Shown: positions 60,421 through 64,000 of the stretch, one piece after another | Numbering within the stretch: the stretch's first letter is position 1 | Layout: each line of letters opens with the position of its first letter | Source of the DNA: Brienomyrus brachyistius | Lineage: Eukaryota; Chordata; Actinopteri; Osteoglossiformes; Mormyridae | Length of the DNA stretch: 64,000 nt | Assembly: GCF_023856365.1 (NCBI RefSeq) | Contig: NC_064555.1 | Span: forward strand, 21,453,254-21,517,253 | Direction: 5' to 3' | Notes under the pieces: model-generated | What the model was told of the DNA's origin: nothing | Databases searched by the model: none | What the model saw: the letters and a program-made list of their open reading frames with translations, nothing else | Program-made: the position numbers and the translations under genes

Positions 60421-63400
60421 TCTTATTCCAAAGTTTCTGTGCTTTAAGTTATTAAAATTGTAACCTTCCAACTTGGGAAAAAAGTATTTTTCCCAGTTTT
60501 TTTTTTGTTGAATTTTTAAGCTGGTACTTGTTTAAAATGATTTGCAGATTTGTTAGAAGAATAGCTAAAATCAGGACTATTTAATGAAGACTACAGTCCT
60601 CATCCTCATAGTGGGCTCAAAAATAAGAATAAATTTTTGGATCTTCATGAAAAAGTGAAATCAGTGAGACTGAGTAACATTTCTCATTTCCTTGGATGGT
60701 GGGAGGTTTTTGTATTGATTCTGGAAGACTAATATACTTGAGTGTGCTGACGAAGGTCTTGGGGAACATATTGCCTTATTTTCAAACCATATTTGAATTG
60801 ACTGAAACAAGTTGCACGTACCTTGATCATTGCCCTAAAACAATTCTCTGAAACTGCACACAGATTAAATACTGAAACGGAATGCAAACAGTTATGCTAA
60901 CAGGAGTTTTGTTTACTTTGGTGCATAATGCCTTTGTGATGCATTCAGCAGGACAATAAGCTTGGTTTGGATGTGATGCTGTATACAGACAGATTTACGG
61001 CTGTATCTGTGGGGAGTCGCTTCAGTGTCTGATGTAACATTCAGGGAGTGGCCGCAGTGGGTGCGAGTCTGCTTTTATGATGTGATGTGCCAGTGCTGCA
61101 TGTTTTCCTGCGACGCTGAGGCGGCTGTGTCTATGGTTAATGTGGTGTTGCTGCTGACTCCACCCTGGTGGGTGGTTGAGGAATAGGCATTAGTGCGTGT
61201 GAAGCACAGAGGGAGGGTAACAACACAACGATGTCTGACTGGTTTGAATGGCTGCTCATCACATGGAGCACTAACTGATCTCGTGACCCCAAATTCCCTA
61301 TTTCTGTATCCATTGCTATTCTGGTACAGGATCCTGATTAGCATGTTTGCATAGGTTTATGGTAAATGTTTGTGATTATATTCAACATGCCATAAAAAGG
61401 TGAAAACTACATTTCTGAGTATCTCTTTATAGAATCCCCAACTTGTTTAATGTAATAAATGAAATAAACTCAAACTAAATGAACCGCAGATTCCAATCTG
61501 CGTCCAGTATCGTGCCACATTGACGGTGTTGAAGGCTTGCTGAGGTGTTTTCAGTTTGAGCGTAGGGCTCCCCGTTGATTATGTTTGCCGCAGTCCCATG
61601 GCGCTCTGAGTGCCTATTTATTAATCAATGAATATTTAACAGCAACACTCTCATTGCTCTCCTCGGAGGCCCGAAATCGATCCACTGCCGGCTGATCACT
61701 GGCTTTAGGGTCTGCCATTGCTGTGCAGAAACAACACCCCCCCCCACCATTGCTGATTAGTGAATATGCACAGAATGATGCTTGTTGTCTTGATTATTGT
61801 AGACTTTAACGTTGAGCTTCAGGCCCTGCCGTTTGATAGTTGCGTCTTGCTTCATTTGTGATACTGAGACATTTAAAAATTTTATTTTTCTATTTCTTTT
61901 TAATAAACCGAATCGCCCGTACGTCATCTGCCGGTGGCCAAGGAGGACATCTGTAGATATAGATAATCTGTGTTTCTAGTTGCTTTGGTTAATTGAACCT
62001 CCTGTGCAGAGCAACTGGGATTTATGACTGAAAAAAGGGATTCTGGGCTTCAGTCCCTACCGAGGCGCCAATGCTAATCCAAGGGCAAGTCACCTGCTTC
62101 TGCTGCGAGCTCTCTGGCTGTGTCATTCATCGCTGTCAACATTAATGTAAAATGAGCAAAACAAACAAACAAACCAAGAAGCAAGTGGTACCATTGAAGA
62201 CCAAAAGGCTGTTGAAGAATTTCTGTTGCCTATTGTCATTTACCGAATTTGAATTTGGAAATGTTAGGCTACACATAGATTAACATTATGTGCTGTTTGT
62301 AAGGTCATAGCTAATTCCCTCTCTGTGAAAGTCCTGTTAATTATGCATGTGTGCTGCACGCTTCCTCTGGTGCAGTTACTTCATAAACGCGTGTTCTGGA
62401 AATGCAGCAGAGAGTCTGCTGACAGCTGGGTTGGTTTCCTGTGGCAGGTACTCAGAAACAACGTTGATTTTGGCTACAGTCACTTGGGCTGTTGTTGATT
62501 TGATTCTGAGGCTCTCCGTGAGGTAGACTCGTCTTCCCCACCTTTACCGTTCCTTCTCTGGAGAGATGTCCTCAGACAACCTCCTTCTGCTCAGGTGTGT
62601 GTGCGCAGTGTACAAAGGAAACGCTCGCTAGCTTAGGGTTACCTATGGGTCTGTTCTCTGTTTAAAGAGAGGAATGATGTATTCTTGTAGCTTGTACACT
62701 TAGGTGCTTTTTTTAGAAGCCTGTGATGTTTTTAGACGCGCACGTGCCTGCATCAAGCTGAATAATTTAAGCATATGAGGATCAGGGAAAATGAGGTGAA
62801 AGAACGCATTTATTTTTGTGACATTGATCAAAGGAGTCACAGTCGAGCCTTTTCTGCCATCCCTCCATTTATCTCAATGCCCCCCCCCAACCCCCACCTC
62901 GATTTTCCTGTCTCACAACTAGTAGTTGTGAGGGCAGAAAGGGTGTGCCGATTTTCTATTAAAACTACATGTAACCTTTCGCTGTGGGTTTCCATCTCGT
63001 GTGTAAACTGTCAGATGTTACATGAAGCATGAATTTGTATCAACACCGATCTGGAATTTACATTGCATGAAGATCATTTTCCTGCCTGGACAGGAATGAG
63101 TACCTTTCTGCACTTGGGGTGAGAATTCCACTCTGCTCGCTGAGCGATGCAGGTACAATTACGCTGCCGGCCGAGTAGAATGGAAAAAAGCGAGCCATGA
63201 AACGATGCGGCGGTCTAGGGGCAATGGACCGTTGTACACACTGTAGCAATTATGTACTGGTCTTGGTCAGTGGAGCGTTAACTTTTATTGCGTTATCAGA
63301 ATGGTAATACCTTTTTGCTTGTTTAGATAACTGCATTCGCAGTTAATACGTTTCGTTTCTGCTGTTCATTTAAATTTAATGCTATTATGTTTTTCCAATA

Positions 63401-63492
63401 TAGCTGCCGCAACCTGCTCAATAATTATTTTGCAATATTAGAATCGTAGGCAGACTTAGAAAAAGGTTATTAATAACAACTTTGCTGTAAGG

Positions 63493-63610
63493 CAGTGTTT
63501 CCCAATCTGGCCCTCGTGGACCCACAGGCAGTCTACGTTTGTGGACTATCGGGCAGGGAGTTTGGGAGCAAAAACATGGACCAGCTGTGGGACTGGACTG
63601 GGAAACCCTG
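63493..63610. mobile_element. Short hAT-like MITE, 118 bp
   Basis: The left end CAGTGTTTCCCAATCTGGCC and right end GGACTGGGAAACCCTG are inverted repeats. The inner part is also partly self-complementary (CCACAGGCAGTC against CAGCTGTGG). The flanks CTGTAAGG (63485-63492) and CTGCGAGG (63611-63618) match at 6 of 8 bases, compatible with an old 8-bp target duplication. Confidence 0.7.
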
Positions 63611-64000
63611 CTGCGAGGGGTGGGAAAAGTCCGAGGCCCAGAGTGGAAACGCCACTGAAGCTCCCGACGTGTATTAAGGAGGGGGAAGAATAATTTGGGG
63701 GCCATTGTCGGCTGACAGCCTGCTGATGTGCATGTGAGGTACTGGACTGCAGTGATCATCTTCTGCTCATGCCCCTGTTTGGGGAGATGCTCTTGATTCG
63801 AAGGTGACCCTGGGGTGTCGGATTATGCCAGTCATATCAGGGAAGCCACACGGCTCATACTGGACTGGTACATTCACCCAGTATGGAGGACAAGAAAGAT
63901 ACAGGCAGATCAGTGCTGATAGTGAGCACTGGGAGACACACAGCTGCATATTTACCATAAGATATACTGAAACTAAATTAGAGCTCAGGAGTAGTAATAG

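Larger units (their letters stand above)
23116..64000 (+). other. TRAPPC9: TRAPPC9 intron after exon C, runs off the right end (>40.8 kb)
   Basis: It starts with the consensus donor GTGAGT. No sequence encoding the expected C-terminal TRAPPC9 residues was seen, so the acceptor lies outside the window. Beyond the repeats itemised separately I see no supported feature in these stretches: 25620-29480, 29700-34530, 35850-36520, 38310-40280, 41450-43260, 43340-44480, 44915-46220, 50400-51830, 52350-54590, 55850-57580, 57960-59590 and 60420-63490. Several AT-rich, low-repeat patches (for example 52450-52760, 53630-53790 and 61560-61720) look less decayed than their surroundings. They could be conserved non-coding elements, but that cannot be judged without alignment. 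Confidence 0.85.

Overview
The window is vertebrate nuclear DNA, most likely from a ray-finned (teleost-type) fish. It contains short exons with consensus splice sites in kilobase-scale introns, long (TG)n/(CA)n and poly-C tracts, tRNA-derived SINEs, several decayed Tc1-like transposons, Ty3/gypsy and LINE remnants, and short inverted-repeat MITEs. Nothing supports a bacterial, plasmid or phage origin. The species cannot be named from the sequence alone.

The only protein-coding gene I can support is TRAPPC9 (NIBP/Trs120 subunit of the TRAPP II complex), on the + strand. Three consecutive internal exons, 4583-4693, 15813-15966 and 23025-23115, total 356 nt. They encode about 118 consecutive residues from the C-terminal part of the protein, and their reading phases join exactly. 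Earlier exons lie left of base 1. The last roughly 130 residues lie beyond base 64000, so the final intron here is longer than 40.8 kb. The second intron (15967-23024) is a minor-spliceosome (U12-type) AT-AC intron, with an ATATCCTTT donor, a TTCCTTAAC branch site and an AC acceptor.

Layout: 1-4582 is intron with a hairpin-headed repeat, a compound microsatellite, a LINE tail and a SINE. 4583-4693 is exon A. 4694-15812 is an 11.1 kb intron with a Tc1 fragment and simple repeats. 15813-15966 is exon B. 15967-23024 is the AT-AC intron, which carries a nearly full-length Tc1-like element at 21670-22879. 23025-23115 is exon C. 23116-64000 is intron holding a 43-bp-type tandem repeat, a LINE-1-like fragment, a Ty3/gypsy remnant with one complete LTR (34532 to about 35845), a MITE, a second Tc1-like relic, SINEs, a GGGCCC-rich minisatellite, further MITEs, an RTE-like LINE relic, a third Tc1-like relic, a CTGGCC minisatellite and a LINE 3' end. 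A GC-rich stretch at about 54600-55700 with two perfect CRE palindromes is the best candidate for intronic regulatory DNA.

All assignments were made by eye and from memory of the families. Repeat boundaries without visible terminal repeats are approximate.
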